DNA of 64,000 nucleotides from Bdellovibrionales bacterium (GTDB lineage Bacteria > Bdellovibrionota > Bdellovibrionia > Bdellovibrionales > UBA1609): positions 87,943-151,942 of the forward strand of contig JAHDFM010000004.1 in NCBI GenBank assembly GCA_020628165.1, in the 5' to 3' direction. The notes under the pieces are model-generated. The model was not told the origin of the DNA. It worked only from the letters and a program-made list of their open reading frames with translations, and searched no databases. Made by a program: the position numbers and the translations under genes. Below, in pieces: positions 29,150 to 38,603 of the stretch (positions are counted from its first letter, which is position 1; each line of letters starts with the position of its first letter).

Positions 29150-29689
29150 TTACCGGCCGCGCTCAATCATTTTTCTGTTCACGGGATTAATATAGGCAAT
29201 GTCTCCATAATATTTTTTAGCAGCGCGATTGTAGGCAAGAGCGGCTTTGTTTTCTCTATCAAAATCGCCAATGTAAATTTGCTTGCCCTTGTATTCAATG
29301 CGAGCACGCCATGTGTTTTTAGACTTAATGAATGAGACACCTTTATAAATAGACGTGGCATTTTTAGACTTACGTTTTGGCAACATGATTTGGCGTTCTT
29401 TCATTGTGCAAAGAATGAGGTTTGACTTTCTATAGTCAAGACTGGCCTGATATCTCCTTGGGAAGACTTGTTTGCCAGAGCGAGGCTTTAATAAAAATTG
29501 ACCAAGAGTCATCGTACGATAAGCACCCTCTTTGTTTTTAATACTGGTTACCACTCTGGGTTTCCCACCTTTAACACTGCTCTGAACACGCCAAGAGTGC
29601 TTTTCAATCCTTTTAAGGTCTTCCTTATCCACCTTCACTTTAATTCCATCTTTCACTTGAATGTAACACCAGGGTTTTGCTTTACTCAT
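29150..29689 (-). CDS. AP2-domain protein derived from an HNH homing endonuclease
   Basis: This protein of about 179 residues has a C-terminal AP2/ERF DNA-binding domain (IYKGVSFIKSKNTWRARIEY, then GDFDRENKAALAYNRAA). The N-terminal half aligns by pattern with HNH-AP2 homing endonucleases (VKVDKEDLKRIEKHSWRV; SLDYRKSNLILCT in place of the usual LDNRRSNLR). The catalytic His residues are missing: where the family has DHINGNGLDNR this protein has PRRYQASLDYR. It is therefore probably a DNA-binding protein without nuclease activity. I chose the ATG at 29689, with AAAGGA six bases upstream. It sits in an operon with a lipoprotein and a glycosyltransferase. Confidence 0.82.
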   Translation of the reverse strand: MSKAKPWCYIQVKDGIKVKVDKEDLKRIEKHSWRVQSSVKGGKPRVVTSIKNKEGAYRTMTLGQFLLKPRSGKQVFPRRYQASLDYRKSNLILCTMKERQIMLPKRKSKNATSIYKGVSFIKSKNTWRARIEYKGKQIYIGDFDRENKAALAYNRAAKKYYGDIAYINPVNRKMIERGR

Positions 29690-29699
29690 GTTGATTCCT

Positions 29700-30299
29700 T
29701 TACTTTTTGGTTTCCCAACCAGCGACATGGCCAGCCTCAAAGTAGACATGGCGGTACTCAGTGACATAACCATTTGAAGTGGGTTTTAACTTTTTATAAA
29801 TCCATAATTCATTGCCGCGAATGGAACTACCAGCTGGCATGCGGTCTACAGGATGCCCCCAACTCTCTTCGACGGCTTGTTGACTCATGCCAATAGATAT
29901 ATCACGCTTGGCTATCATATCTAATTCTTGTGGAGTGAAATCTCTTTTTTCCATCGGAAACAAAATAGATTTTGCATATCGGTTTCGAGCATCAATACTA
30001 TCACGATTTAAAAACTCTATTCTTTGTGTATCATTCTTTAAAAGTGGTTTATAATAGTAGTATTGTTTGATTTCTTGTTCGTGCTGCAATTGTGTTTCTA
30101 ATCGGCTGAGTTCATCAGAGTCAGACACGCTGACCGGGTCACCTTGAAAGTTGGCAAATAGACCTGAAGTTCTTGGAGAGTCACTGGCCACTGCCATTTT
30201 TTGCAGTTGCGATCCAGCATACCCACTGCGAGGATGTCTTTTCATTGCACAAGAGGTAAGAACAAAACCTAACAAAATAGTCATTAAAACTTTAGTCAT
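29700..30299 (-). CDS. Putative lipoprotein of unknown function
   Basis: The 199-residue protein has a type II signal with lipobox LTSC, acylated Cys17. The mature part has a helical Gln/Glu-rich stretch (about 65-85) and a C-terminal domain (about 130-199; IGMSQQAVEESWGHPVDRM, LWIYKKL, VYFEAGHVAGWE) that resembles the BamE/SmpA or outer-membrane-assembly type fold by its MSQQxVxxxWGxP pattern. That comparison is by pattern only. It is first of three genes with the AP2 protein (10 bases) and a polyprenyl-phosphate glycosyltransferase. Confidence 0.75.
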   Translation of the reverse strand: MTKVLMTILLGFVLTSCAMKRHPRSGYAGSQLQKMAVASDSPRTSGLFANFQGDPVSVSDSDELSRLETQLQHEQEIKQYYYYKPLLKNDTQRIEFLNRDSIDARNRYAKSILFPMEKRDFTPQELDMIAKRDISIGMSQQAVEESWGHPVDRMPAGSSIRGNELWIYKKLKPTSNGYVTEYRHVYFEAGHVAGWETKK

Positions 30300-30470
30300 A
30301 GTCCTCCTTAACTAGCTACAAATAACAACCTAAAAATATTATATTTTGTTTTGTGCAAAAGACAACAAAGGAGTGAAAGGAACTCAACTAACAGATGTCT
30401 CTGGACGCGATCACAGCTTCCATTTATACTAATTAAGTACGTAACATCTTAATAACAAGGCCTAAGTCAT

Positions 30471-31031
30471 ATGTTTAAAGACAAAATTCGTTTTTATATC
30501 AGTCAAACGAAGTCCATCAGCAACCAATATATTGATAAGTTCATGGCGTTGCATAAGTTTAAAAAAATAGCTATTTTTGCAAGTCCTATTCTTGTGGTTG
30601 TTGGTGTCGTTTTGTTTGCAACCCGCCTAAAGCCGCTCAACGTCCTAGAGATAGCTGGCCAACAGTACACTTTTGATTCTAAAGATGGCTTAAAACCCTT
30701 CGCCCATTTTTTTCCGACCGTGGGTGAAGATCTTTTACTTGAAAAAATGGTGGTCAACTTAAAACAAACTGAAAACCATAAATATGCAATGGGTATGTTT
30801 GAAGTTTTTCTCAATTTAGAAAACAACGATTTGGTCAAAAAAATCAAAGACAATGAGTATCTCATTCAGGATGTTCTACAAAGAGAACTTGAAAGTTTCT
30901 CCTATGAAAAGTTATCAACTCCCCAAGGAAAAAAAGTAGCTAAAATACTCTTGAGAAACAGAGCTAATAAAGCCATGGGTGAGAAAATAATAAAGCGACT
31001 TTATTTTAAAACCTTTGTCATTCAACCGTAG
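30471..31031 (+). CDS. FliL-like single-pass membrane protein
   Basis: The 186-residue protein has a cytoplasmic N terminus, one transmembrane helix (about 33-51) and a periplasmic domain whose end matches the FliL pattern: MVVNLKQTENHKYAMGMFEV, then LESFSYEKLSTPQGKKVAKI and IKRLYFKTFVIQP. FliL forms rings around MotA/B stators. Here no flagellar gene is nearby, so it may be a paralogue acting with another proton-driven motor, such as the Glt/Agl motor 20 kb away, or a flagellar FliL encoded apart. Divergent from the lipoprotein operon. AAGG precedes the ATG. Confidence 0.75.
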   Translation: MFKDKIRFYISQTKSISNQYIDKFMALHKFKKIAIFASPILVVVGVVLFATRLKPLNVLEIAGQQYTFDSKDGLKPFAHFFPTVGEDLLLEKMVVNLKQTENHKYAMGMFEVFLNLENNDLVKKIKDNEYLIQDVLQRELESFSYEKLSTPQGKKVAKILLRNRANKAMGEKIIKRLYFKTFVIQP

Positions 31032-31040
31032 TGAACAAAT

Positions 31041-32534
31041 TCAACCTTCCATTTCTGTGATAGAACGGGTGATGTCGCCAAGGTTTCCTTTGTAGCCAAT
31101 CGCTCTCATTGCGGTAAGAATAGCTTCACTAGCATGCCTTGGGGTTGCCATACGAATGTGCTCACCTTGCTTTAACTCCTTTAAACCTGTGATGTACATT
31201 TGAGTCATGTTATCGCATGAATGTGGTCCGTTAAAAGTGCCATTGCCGCTTGAAAAAGACATTGGCCCCCATCCACCTTCACTAGGCATGAATAAAACGG
31301 TGTTATCAAGCAAAGAGTTTGCTCCTTCTTTTTCTTTAGATAATTTATCTGCCAGACGCAACATCACATCTATGTGCCACCTATAAACAGCAGACAGTTC
31401 TAACCAAATATCATGATTTAAGTCCTTAGCAACATTCGTGTTATGAGTGTTGCCGTGGTAATCTTTCTCACGAGAGTTGGCAGAGGTGTTCACGCCATAT
31501 AGCTTTTTGATCTTATCGTGATTGATCATATTTTGAGTTGGAGTAATAACTAATGTCCCATACCTCGAAAGGTCACACTTAATCGCCATGGCCATCAAAT
31601 CAACAAAAATCAAAGAGCGTTCATACTCATTTGAATAGTCATTCACATTATCAACGCGTGAGTAGTCCTTAGGTTTACCAATCTTTTCACAGGCCTGAGC
31701 CTGTCCTTTTTCCATATCGCTCACAATAGACTTTTCGATATCTCTCATGTGGTCTAAGTGATCAGAAATTTTTTGTTTTGCATTAGAGCTCACTAAATTA
31801 TTAAGGTAAGCAAGCTTTCTTTTTTCAATAAAATCTAAAACACTTTTTTTGTCTTTCAATGCTTTGATTCTAGCTTGTTCAACTTTTGGATCTGCCCCTT
31901 TAATTTTTTGAGTGAGTTTATTGTAGTAGTTAAGAATATTGTATTCACCTCGCTCTCTACCACCGTTGTCATTAAATTGATGAGCAGCACGGCTATCAAG
32001 ACCATTATTATTACCATAAGCACTCAGACACACACATGCACTAAAGTGTTCATGACTTGCACTGGTTTTAAAATATTTTCTTAACAAATAATCAGCACTG
32101 GCACTACGAGCGTTGTGAGCTGACCTCGCCGTGCGCCCTGTAAGCTGAACAACCATTGACTCATGATGAAATGCATTTCTATCTGGTCCCAAGCCAGGTC
32201 CATATTTAACTTTGGTTGCCTTTCGATAATTCATGCCTAAATTGGACACAACACTGAACTTATTACGTAAGTGTGGGTAGTTTTCTAAAACTTTGAGCGC
32301 ATGAGGAAGGTCATAGTCTTTTCCTACTTTTTTTGGGTTCACCTTATCGTTCATTAGGGCATTGCCATTTGTCATCATGAAGAATCGTTTTGGGATAGCT
32401 ACATTCTGTGCAAAGGCGGTTCCACTTGAGTTCAACATAAAGTCAAGAACCGGTAAGCCTACGAGCGTGTTTAAACTTCCAGTTAAAAAAGTTCTGCGAT
32501 CAATCTTTGCTAACTTATCTTTTAAATTCGACAT
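31041..32534 (-). CDS. DUF1552 protein (secreted, Tat-like signal)
   Basis: The 497-residue protein has the family N terminus DRRTFLTGSLNTLVGLPVLD, a Tat-type signal in which the twin Arg is preceded by Asp, and typical DUF1552 phrases (NAFHHESMVVQLTGRTARSA, ASADYLLRKYF, LFMPSEGGWG, HSCDNMTQMYITG). The family is related to DUF1501-type alkaline-phosphatase-fold proteins; no activity is established. It lies eight bases after the DUF1592-type gene, its usual partner in Planctomycetes and deltaproteobacterial-type genomes. Confidence 0.88.
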   Translation of the reverse strand: MSNLKDKLAKIDRRTFLTGSLNTLVGLPVLDFMLNSSGTAFAQNVAIPKRFFMMTNGNALMNDKVNPKKVGKDYDLPHALKVLENYPHLRNKFSVVSNLGMNYRKATKVKYGPGLGPDRNAFHHESMVVQLTGRTARSAHNARSASADYLLRKYFKTSASHEHFSACVCLSAYGNNNGLDSRAAHQFNDNGGRERGEYNILNYYNKLTQKIKGADPKVEQARIKALKDKKSVLDFIEKRKLAYLNNLVSSNAKQKISDHLDHMRDIEKSIVSDMEKGQAQACEKIGKPKDYSRVDNVNDYSNEYERSLIFVDLMAMAIKCDLSRYGTLVITPTQNMINHDKIKKLYGVNTSANSREKDYHGNTHNTNVAKDLNHDIWLELSAVYRWHIDVMLRLADKLSKEKEGANSLLDNTVLFMPSEGGWGPMSFSSGNGTFNGPHSCDNMTQMYITGLKELKQGEHIRMATPRHASEAILTAMRAIGYKGNLGDITRSITEMEG

Positions 32535-32542
32535 ACTTATCC

Positions 32543-34198
32543 TTATTTTCGAAGCCTATACTCAGGGAGAAGAACATAATAACGGACCAAGTCCTTTAAA
32601 GACTCTGTCTTATCAAAGTAATTACTTAATTTTTGGATCAATGGGTTGTTTTTAGCGATGGTCATCCCTGTGTCAAACTCAATGAGCCTTTGTGATAAAC
32701 AGCTGCCAATGGCTCCTGTTGTTACCAGCACTTCACTTAAAGAAGCTGGAGAACTAAAATCACCAAGGTTAATGATCTTACCTGTTTCATCTTGTGTGTT
32801 TGCTTGCCCTTGTCCATCGATATCACACTCTGGCTTGTCTTTTTCAGCCGCAATAAAACGCCCACGATAATCGTAGTTCTCCAAACCAAACCCCAATGAG
32901 TCCATAAAACGATGGCATACAAAACAACCAGGATTATCAACCGTATTTGCAACCACACGGTCAATTTTACAATCACGTCCATTTTTCACTGGTGGTGGTT
33001 TCATATCAACATCAATGTCTTTTGGTGGTGGAGCAACCTTGCCACAAAATAATGTTTTTTGCAGATGGTAGCCGCGTTTAGTTGGATTAGTCTCTTGACC
33101 GTCAATTCCAATTGACAAGAAACTTGCATGACTTAATAAACCTGATCGCCCGCGAGCTCCATAGTCTTGCCAACGCCAAACATCTTTGCTTTGTTCGGGT
33201 AAGCCATAATTGCGAGCTAAGTTGTTATTAATGTAAGTTGATTTCGAGGTTAAAATATTAAACCAACTTGAATTATCTTTAAAGATCACCTTTTCCAACA
33301 ATTGTTGACTTTCTTTAAATGCATCTTTACTAAAGGTGTCACCGCCTTTATGAAAGTAAAACCCTAGCCAATCGGCATGAAAACGAATCATATTATTATT
33401 GAACTTATTACTCGCGAGTAACTCATTGACGTAGTTTTCTACGTTTTGAGAATTATTGAAAAAACCACCTTTTACTTTTGTAACGATATCGCTACTAGGC
33501 CCTGCTCCGGTTATAAAAAAACTTAATTTATTTAAGTATTCTATGTCAGAAAGCTTATACTCTTTGTTTGCCTGAACACGACCTTCTTCTGTGCGATACA
33601 AAAACTTTGGATCTAAGAGTAAGGTAGTTAACAACTGCTTAGCAGCAAATTCAAAAGAATTACTCACAGCTTGTTCATTTAAAAACGCTTGATACTGGCT
33701 TAGGTCGTTGTTTGTACCCATACCCCTAAAAAAGATTGTCATAAGACGGCTTAACTGATCATTCACGCATTTAATGTTTTTAGTAGCGCAAGGAAACAGT
33801 TGGTTGGTCGCTTGTGGGTTAGATAATATGGCTTGCGCTAACTGATCTGCTGTTAAGAAAGCACGCTCAACTCTTTGCTTGTCATAAATGTTGAGTTCAC
33901 TGTTGTTATCAAAAGGCTTACGATTGTTTGTGTCCCATTGATTGCTATTGATTGTGTCTTGATTCAACACTTCGTTTAATGAGGTTTCTAATTCAACTTT
34001 CGTAAGAGGTCGAACACCTTGATAAGTGATGGCTATGGGCTCACCAGGCTTAGGAACAACTCGAGAACCACCATCACCTAAATCTGACAAAGCTTCATTA
34101 GCTTCAAAATTTGACTCAAAACCAGGAGCGCAATTTTGATATGGAATTATGACAGCAATTAGGACTAAAAATATCCAAAACAAACTTTTTTTCCGCAT
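32543..34198 (-). CDS. DUF1592/DUF1588/DUF1585-type secreted protein with CxxCH heme motif
   Basis: The 551-residue protein has a lipoprotein-like signal (LIAVIIPYQNC, Cys23), then DUF1592 (about 215-330; FLYRTEEG, FHADWLGFYFHKGG), DUF1588 (about 350-440; RSGLLSHASFLSIGIDGQETNPTKRG) and DUF1585 (about 475-550). GCFVCH in the DUF1588 part is a c-type heme site, so it may be a cytochrome acting at the outer surface or in the periplasm. The N-terminal DUF1587-like region is degenerate. It is paired with the DUF1552 gene. The substrate of these systems is unknown. Confidence 0.85.
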   Translation of the reverse strand: MRKKSLFWIFLVLIAVIIPYQNCAPGFESNFEANEALSDLGDGGSRVVPKPGEPIAITYQGVRPLTKVELETSLNEVLNQDTINSNQWDTNNRKPFDNNSELNIYDKQRVERAFLTADQLAQAILSNPQATNQLFPCATKNIKCVNDQLSRLMTIFFRGMGTNNDLSQYQAFLNEQAVSNSFEFAAKQLLTTLLLDPKFLYRTEEGRVQANKEYKLSDIEYLNKLSFFITGAGPSSDIVTKVKGGFFNNSQNVENYVNELLASNKFNNNMIRFHADWLGFYFHKGGDTFSKDAFKESQQLLEKVIFKDNSSWFNILTSKSTYINNNLARNYGLPEQSKDVWRWQDYGARGRSGLLSHASFLSIGIDGQETNPTKRGYHLQKTLFCGKVAPPPKDIDVDMKPPPVKNGRDCKIDRVVANTVDNPGCFVCHRFMDSLGFGLENYDYRGRFIAAEKDKPECDIDGQGQANTQDETGKIINLGDFSSPASLSEVLVTTGAIGSCLSQRLIEFDTGMTIAKNNPLIQKLSNYFDKTESLKDLVRYYVLLPEYRLRK

Positions 34199-34412
34199 AC
34201 TTTATAATAGCTTAGCTAAAGCTAAAAAAAACATTCAGTCTCAAAATAGGACATGAAAATTGCATTATTTAAGTCATCATTTGACCAAATACAATTATGA
34301 AATAACTAAACATAAAAAGTGTTTAACTTATAGTGACCAAAAAAAAGACAAACACTCTGTGTTATAAAAATGCACTCTTTACTTCTGCACACTGATCCTG
34401 ACAAAATTAAGT

Positions 34413-35768
34413 ATGATACCAGTGATACTCTCCGGCGGTTCTGGACAAAGACTATGGCCTATATCCAGAAAAGCTACACCTAAACAATTTTGTCAGTTCT
34501 TAAATGAACCTTTACTTGAACTCACTCTAAAACGCCTCGAAAACTTTGATGCCCCACTTCTTATCTCAAATATCAATTTAAAAATCCCAACAGAAAATAT
34601 TTTAAATCAATTGAATTTTCCAGTTGATGTGCTTTATGAACCTATGGCAAAAAACACAGCCCCCGCTATTGCTCTTGCTGCAAAGTACTTACTAGAAAAA
34701 AAACATGATGATCATTGGGTTTGTGTTTTTCCAGCAGACCACATCATTGAAAATACGGCTGAGCTGGTAAAAAACCTCAACTACATATCCACTCAAAAAG
34801 AAGATGCTATTTACTTGCTAGGCATTCAACCAACAGAAGCTAAGACGGGTTATGGCTACATTGAGGTCGACACCCTTCAATTTGATAAAGCCTGTGACGT
34901 CCGTCGCTTCCATGAAAAGCCAGATCAAAGCACAGCCCTCACATATCTCAAGAAAGATAATTTTTTATGGAACTCTGGGATTTTTATTTTTAAACCCAAA
35001 ACACTGATTCACTACTTTGAAGAAACACATTCAAAAATTTGGCAACACATTAAAAATATTGATCACTTCCACAACATCACTGAGGTCTATAATAAAATCC
35101 CTTCCAACAGCTTTGACTACGAAGTGCTCGAAAACTTTCACAACATTAAATGTGTTCCTTCTCGTCTAAAATGGAGCGATGTTGGCACCTGGGATGAGTT
35201 TGCCAAAGTAATACCACAACATGAGTCCTATAAAAATGAGCTGATTTCAATCAACTCTAAAAATAATTACTTTCTAGCTTCAGATAAAAAAGCCATTGCC
35301 ACAATTGGAGTCAAAGACTTACTAGTTATTGATAACCCAGACAGTTTACTGATTTGTAAAAAAGGAAACTCTGAAGCTGTAAAGAGTGTTGTGCAAAACA
35401 TTAAAAATGAAGCTGTCACAACACTCAACAATTTTGAACTCAAACCGTGGGGTTATTTCAAAGTTTTATTAGAAGAGGATTTTCATAAAGTTAAAAAAAT
35501 CTGTGTTTACCCGAATCAACAACTCAGTTACCAGTCCCACCAAAATCGCAATGAGTGTTGGGTGATTACTAAAGGCTCCGCCGAGGTCACCCTAGAAAAC
35601 GAAAAAATGAAACTCAGCAAAGGGCAAAGTATTTATATCAATAAAAACCAAAAACATCGCATTGCTAACATTGGCGATGAGCATTTGGTTTTTATCGAGG
35701 TGCAAACAGGTAGTTATTTCGGTGAGGATGACATCACTCGCTTTGAAGATGATTACGGACGCATTTAA
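34413..35768 (+). CDS. manC: Mannose-1-phosphate guanylyltransferase / mannose-6-phosphate isomerase
   Basis: The 451-residue bifunctional enzyme makes GDP-mannose. The N-terminal nucleotidyltransferase has ILSGGSGQRLWPISRKATPKQF and VFPADHI. The central part has FLWNSGIFIFKPKTL. The C-terminal type II phosphomannose isomerase cupin has PWGYFKVLLEE, PNQQLSYQSHQNRNECWVI, and HRIANIGDEHLVFIEVQTG. Length is slightly below the usual 470-480. It opens the surface-polysaccharide region. There is no strong ribosome site. Confidence 0.93.
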   Translation: MIPVILSGGSGQRLWPISRKATPKQFCQFLNEPLLELTLKRLENFDAPLLISNINLKIPTENILNQLNFPVDVLYEPMAKNTAPAIALAAKYLLEKKHDDHWVCVFPADHIIENTAELVKNLNYISTQKEDAIYLLGIQPTEAKTGYGYIEVDTLQFDKACDVRRFHEKPDQSTALTYLKKDNFLWNSGIFIFKPKTLIHYFEETHSKIWQHIKNIDHFHNITEVYNKIPSNSFDYEVLENFHNIKCVPSRLKWSDVGTWDEFAKVIPQHESYKNELISINSKNNYFLASDKKAIATIGVKDLLVIDNPDSLLICKKGNSEAVKSVVQNIKNEAVTTLNNFELKPWGYFKVLLEEDFHKVKKICVYPNQQLSYQSHQNRNECWVITKGSAEVTLENEKMKLSKGQSIYINKNQKHRIANIGDEHLVFIEVQTGSYFGEDDITRFEDDYGRI

Positions 35769-35968
35769 TTTCATAAAATAAAACCCATGCAAGATGAGTG
35801 AGTTATAGATACCTTAAAACAGGACCATCTCGCTTGCTTTGCCACCTAAAGCTCTCAAAAAATCAAATGGCACACATAGTGCTTATCTTTAATTTTAAAT
35901 AAATAAACACTTTAAATAGCATTCTGGCTGTCTATTTAGTTGTCAGTGATTGTATTTTTTTTATTGTG

Positions 35969-36071
35969 GCTCATGCCCTCTAAATTGGCGCTCTTTAGCT
36001 TGTTCTGAAAAGTTTCATCTAAAGCAAACTTTTGCAAATATAGAGGCCATTTAGAAGGTATGAGCTTTTTT
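35969..36071 (+). terminator. Large imperfect hairpin ending in six Ts (terminator-like)
   Basis: Arms at 35969-35989 and 36046-36065 form 19 pairs with one mismatch and one bulged base. Six Ts at 36066-36071 follow. The 56-base loop holds weaker pairing (GCTCTTTAG with CTAAAGC; GCAAA-CT-TTTGC). The loop is much longer than in ordinary terminators, so it may be a structured RNA that ends in its own terminator. It lies 200 bases after manC and 20 bases before the pepM -35. Confidence 0.55.
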
Positions 36072-36090
36072 CCACCACTAGTTAAAGCTC

Positions 36091-36120
36091 TTTACAATGT
36101 TTATTGAAGTTCCCTATATT
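36091..36120 (+). promoter_or_regulatory. Sigma-70-type promoter for pepM
   Basis: TTTACA at 36091-36096 and TATATT at 36115-36120 are separated by 18 bases. Each is close to consensus. The start of transcription would fall about 24 bases before the ATG at 36151. Confidence 0.6.
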
Positions 36121-36150
36121 ATGAAACTTAACCTCTAAAACGGCAGAAAT

Positions 36151-37458
36151 ATGAGTAATAAAAAATCAGTTTACATAGCAATGAGTGCTGACTTAATTCA
36201 TCCTGGGCATCTCAACATCATCAAAGAAGCTAAAAAACTTGGAGATGTCACTGTCGGAGTTCTCACAGACCAAGCAATCGCTTCATACAAGCGAGTTCCA
36301 TATATGAAGTACGAATTGCGAGCTGAAATCGTTAGTCAACTCAAAGGAGTCAGTAAAGTCGTACCTCAAGAAACACTTTCCTATGCTAAAAACTTGCGAT
36401 CTTTACAGCCAAACTTTGTTTTGCACGGAGATGACTGGAAAGAGGGTGCACAAAAGCAAACACGCAATGAAGTCATAGAAGTCCTCAAAGAATGGAATGG
36501 TGAACTTGTTGAAGTCCCATACACCCAAGGCATTTCATCTTCAGAACTAGATAAAACTGTTCGAGCATTTGGTACGTCTCCAGATGTCCGCCGCGGTTAT
36601 TTGCGGCGTCTCCTCTTAGCCAAGCCAACCCTCAGGTTTTTACAAGCACATAATGGTATCACTGGCCTCATTGTTGAGAATGCAAAAGCCAAGCGAGGAG
36701 AACACACCGTCGAATTTGATGGCATGTGGGCCAGTAGCCTCACCGACTCGACTTCACGTGGCAAGCCCGACATTGAAGCTGTTCAATTAGAAACTCGTCT
36801 TGAAAGCTTAAATGACATTCTTGAGTGCACTACAAAACCAATCATCTACGACGCCGACACTGGTGGGCGCCCAGAGCATTTTTTTTACACAGTCAGAACC
36901 CTAGAGCGACATGGGATTTCAGCCTGTATTATTGAAGATAAAGTTGGCTTGAAAAAAAATTCTTTATTTGGAACCAACGTTCAGCAAAAGCAAGATACGA
37001 TTGACGGATTTTGTAAAAAAATACAAGTTGGTAAAAAAGCACAACAGTCAGATGATTTTTTAGTAATTGCTCGCATAGAAAGTTTAATTCTTGAAAAAGG
37101 ACATGAAGATGCTGTTGAGCGCGCCAAATCCTATCTACAAGCAGGTGCTGATGGCATCATGATACACAGTCGCAATAAATCTCCTAAAGAAATTTTAAAA
37201 TTTTGCGAGGCCTACAATCAGTTTAAAAATCGAATGCCTCTTGTTGTTGTTCCGACAAGTTATAACGAAGTGCTCGACTCGGAGCTCTCAACAGCGGGTG
37301 CAAATATTATCATATATGCAAATCACCTTTTGCGCGCAGCCTATCCTGCCATGATGGATGTGGCCCAAGGAATTTTACAACACGGACGTTCCTTAGAGAT
37401 AGAAAATCACTGTATGCCAATCAATGAGATTCTCGAACTCATACCGGGAACTAAGTAA
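36151..37458 (+). CDS. pepM: Cytidylyltransferase-phosphoenolpyruvate mutase fusion
   Basis: The 435-residue protein has an N-terminal nucleotidyltransferase (about 5-135; HPGH motif [16 protein letters not shown] and ISSS in [10 protein letters not shown]), like the PntC cytidylyltransferases that make CMP-activated phosphonates. A C-terminal PEP mutase follows (about 145-430), which forms the C-P bond of phosphonopyruvate. Mutase motifs are intact: [20 protein letters not shown] and [12 protein letters not shown], the EDKxGxKxNS signature that separates PepM from isocitrate-lyase relatives. It is the first gene of a three-gene phosphonate operon with its own promoter. Confidence 0.92.
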   Translation: MSNKKSVYIAMSADLIHPGHLNIIKEAKKLGDVTVGVLTDQAIASYKRVPYMKYELRAEIVSQLKGVSKVVPQETLSYAKNLRSLQPNFVLHGDDWKEGAQKQTRNEVIEVLKEWNGELVEVPYTQGISSSELDKTVRAFGTSPDVRRGYLRRLLLAKPTLRFLQAHNGITGLIVENAKAKRGEHTVEFDGMWASSLTDSTSRGKPDIEAVQLETRLESLNDILECTTKPIIYDADTGGRPEHFFYTVRTLERHGISACIIEDKVGLKKNSLFGTNVQQKQDTIDGFCKKIQVGKKAQQSDDFLVIARIESLILEKGHEDAVERAKSYLQAGADGIMIHSRNKSPKEILKFCEAYNQFKNRMPLVVVPTSYNEVLDSELSTAGANIIIYANHLLRAAYPAMMDVAQGILQHGRSLEIENHCMPINEILELIPGTK

Positions 37459-37460
37459 AT

Positions 37461-38603
37461 ATGATTGATTGTCAGGTATTATTTGAACATCTAAAAAAAT
37501 CAAATGTGCAATTTTTTTGTGGAGTGCCCGACTCATTACTCAAACACCCATGTGCTTACATGGCTGATAATTTTACTCCGGAAGAGCATATTATAACTGC
37601 CAATGAAGGAAACGCCGTAGCTATGGCCACGGGTTACCATTTATCTACTGGAAACCTATCACTTGTTTATTTACAAAACTCTGGATTAGGAAATACGATC
37701 AACCCTTTGCTTTCATTAGCTGATCCGAGTGTTTATTCCATTCCCATGGTCCTTTTGATGGGTTGGAGAGGTGAACCAGGAGCTAAAGATGAACCACAAC
37801 ATCAAAAACAAGGCATTGTCTGTGAACAGTCTCTAGCCAATCTTGAAATTCCCTATAAAATCATTTCTGCTGACAGTCCTACCTTTGAAAAAGACATCGT
37901 GGAAATTTGCCAAATGGCCAAAGAGCAATCACGCCCCACTTGTTTGTTAGTCAGGAAAAACACATTTAACTCCTACCCATTGAAGGCAAAAAAAAAGACA
38001 AATGAATGTCAAATGTCACGGGAAAGTGCCATTGAAAAAATTGTCGAATCTCTTCCGAGCAAAGCTGTTGTCGTGTCGACAACTGGAAAAAGCTCACGCG
38101 AGCTCTATGAAATTAGAAAAAAGAAAAAACAAAGTCACCAACAAGACTTTCTCACTGTTGGTTCAATGGGGCATGCAAGCTCCATAGCTCTTGCCATAGC
38201 TATTCACCAAAAAGAACGACCTGTTTTTTGTTTAGACGGAGATGGCGCATTACTGATGCACATGGGTAACCTTGGCCTTATTGGTCAATTTCGCCCAGCT
38301 CATTTCTATCACATCGTTGTCAATAATTCAGCTCACGAGTCAGTTGGTGGGCAACCAACCTGCGCCCCTTATCTCAATTTTAAATCCCTAGCTGATGGGT
38401 TTGGTTATAACACTTACCATAAAATCAAAGACCTCAAATCTATCGAGAAAACTCTCAATCTTTTGAGACATAAACCGGGCCCTCATTTTATCGAAGTTGT
38501 TGTTCAACTTGGTTCTCGCAAAGACTTAGGGCGCCCTACCAACACTCCCTTAGAAAATAAAAAACTCTTTATGGACTTCTTACAAAATGAAATCACTGAC
38601 TGA
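37461..38603 (+). CDS. Phosphonopyruvate decarboxylase
   Basis: The 380-residue ThDP-dependent enzyme converts phosphonopyruvate to phosphonoacetaldehyde, the irreversible step that drives phosphonate synthesis. The pyrimidine-binding Glu lies in ITANEGNAVAMATGYHL; QNSGLGNTINPLLSL and GWRGEPGAKDEPQH are typical of the Ppd/AepY/Fom2 family. The ThDP motif is DGDGALLMHMGNLG...NN. Two bases after pepM, so translation is coupled. The last 17 bases overlap the next gene. Confidence 0.95.
   Translation: MIDCQVLFEHLKKSNVQFFCGVPDSLLKHPCAYMADNFTPEEHIITANEGNAVAMATGYHLSTGNLSLVYLQNSGLGNTINPLLSLADPSVYSIPMVLLMGWRGEPGAKDEPQHQKQGIVCEQSLANLEIPYKIISADSPTFEKDIVEICQMAKEQSRPTCLLVRKNTFNSYPLKAKKKTNECQMSRESAIEKIVESLPSKAVVVSTTGKSSRELYEIRKKKKQSHQQDFLTVGSMGHASSIALAIAIHQKERPVFCLDGDGALLMHMGNLGLIGQFRPAHFYHIVVNNSAHESVGGQPTCAPYLNFKSLADGFGYNTYHKIKDLKSIEKTLNLLRHKPGPHFIEVVVQLGSRKDLGRPTNTPLENKKLFMDFLQNEITD

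Larger units (their letters stand above)
35769..36150. other. Intergenic region between manC and pepM
   Basis: No gene found. It holds a large hairpin followed by a T run (35969-36071) and, after it, a good pepM promoter (36091-36120). The order hairpin-then-promoter suggests that pepM is transcribed separately from manC. Confidence 0.6.
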
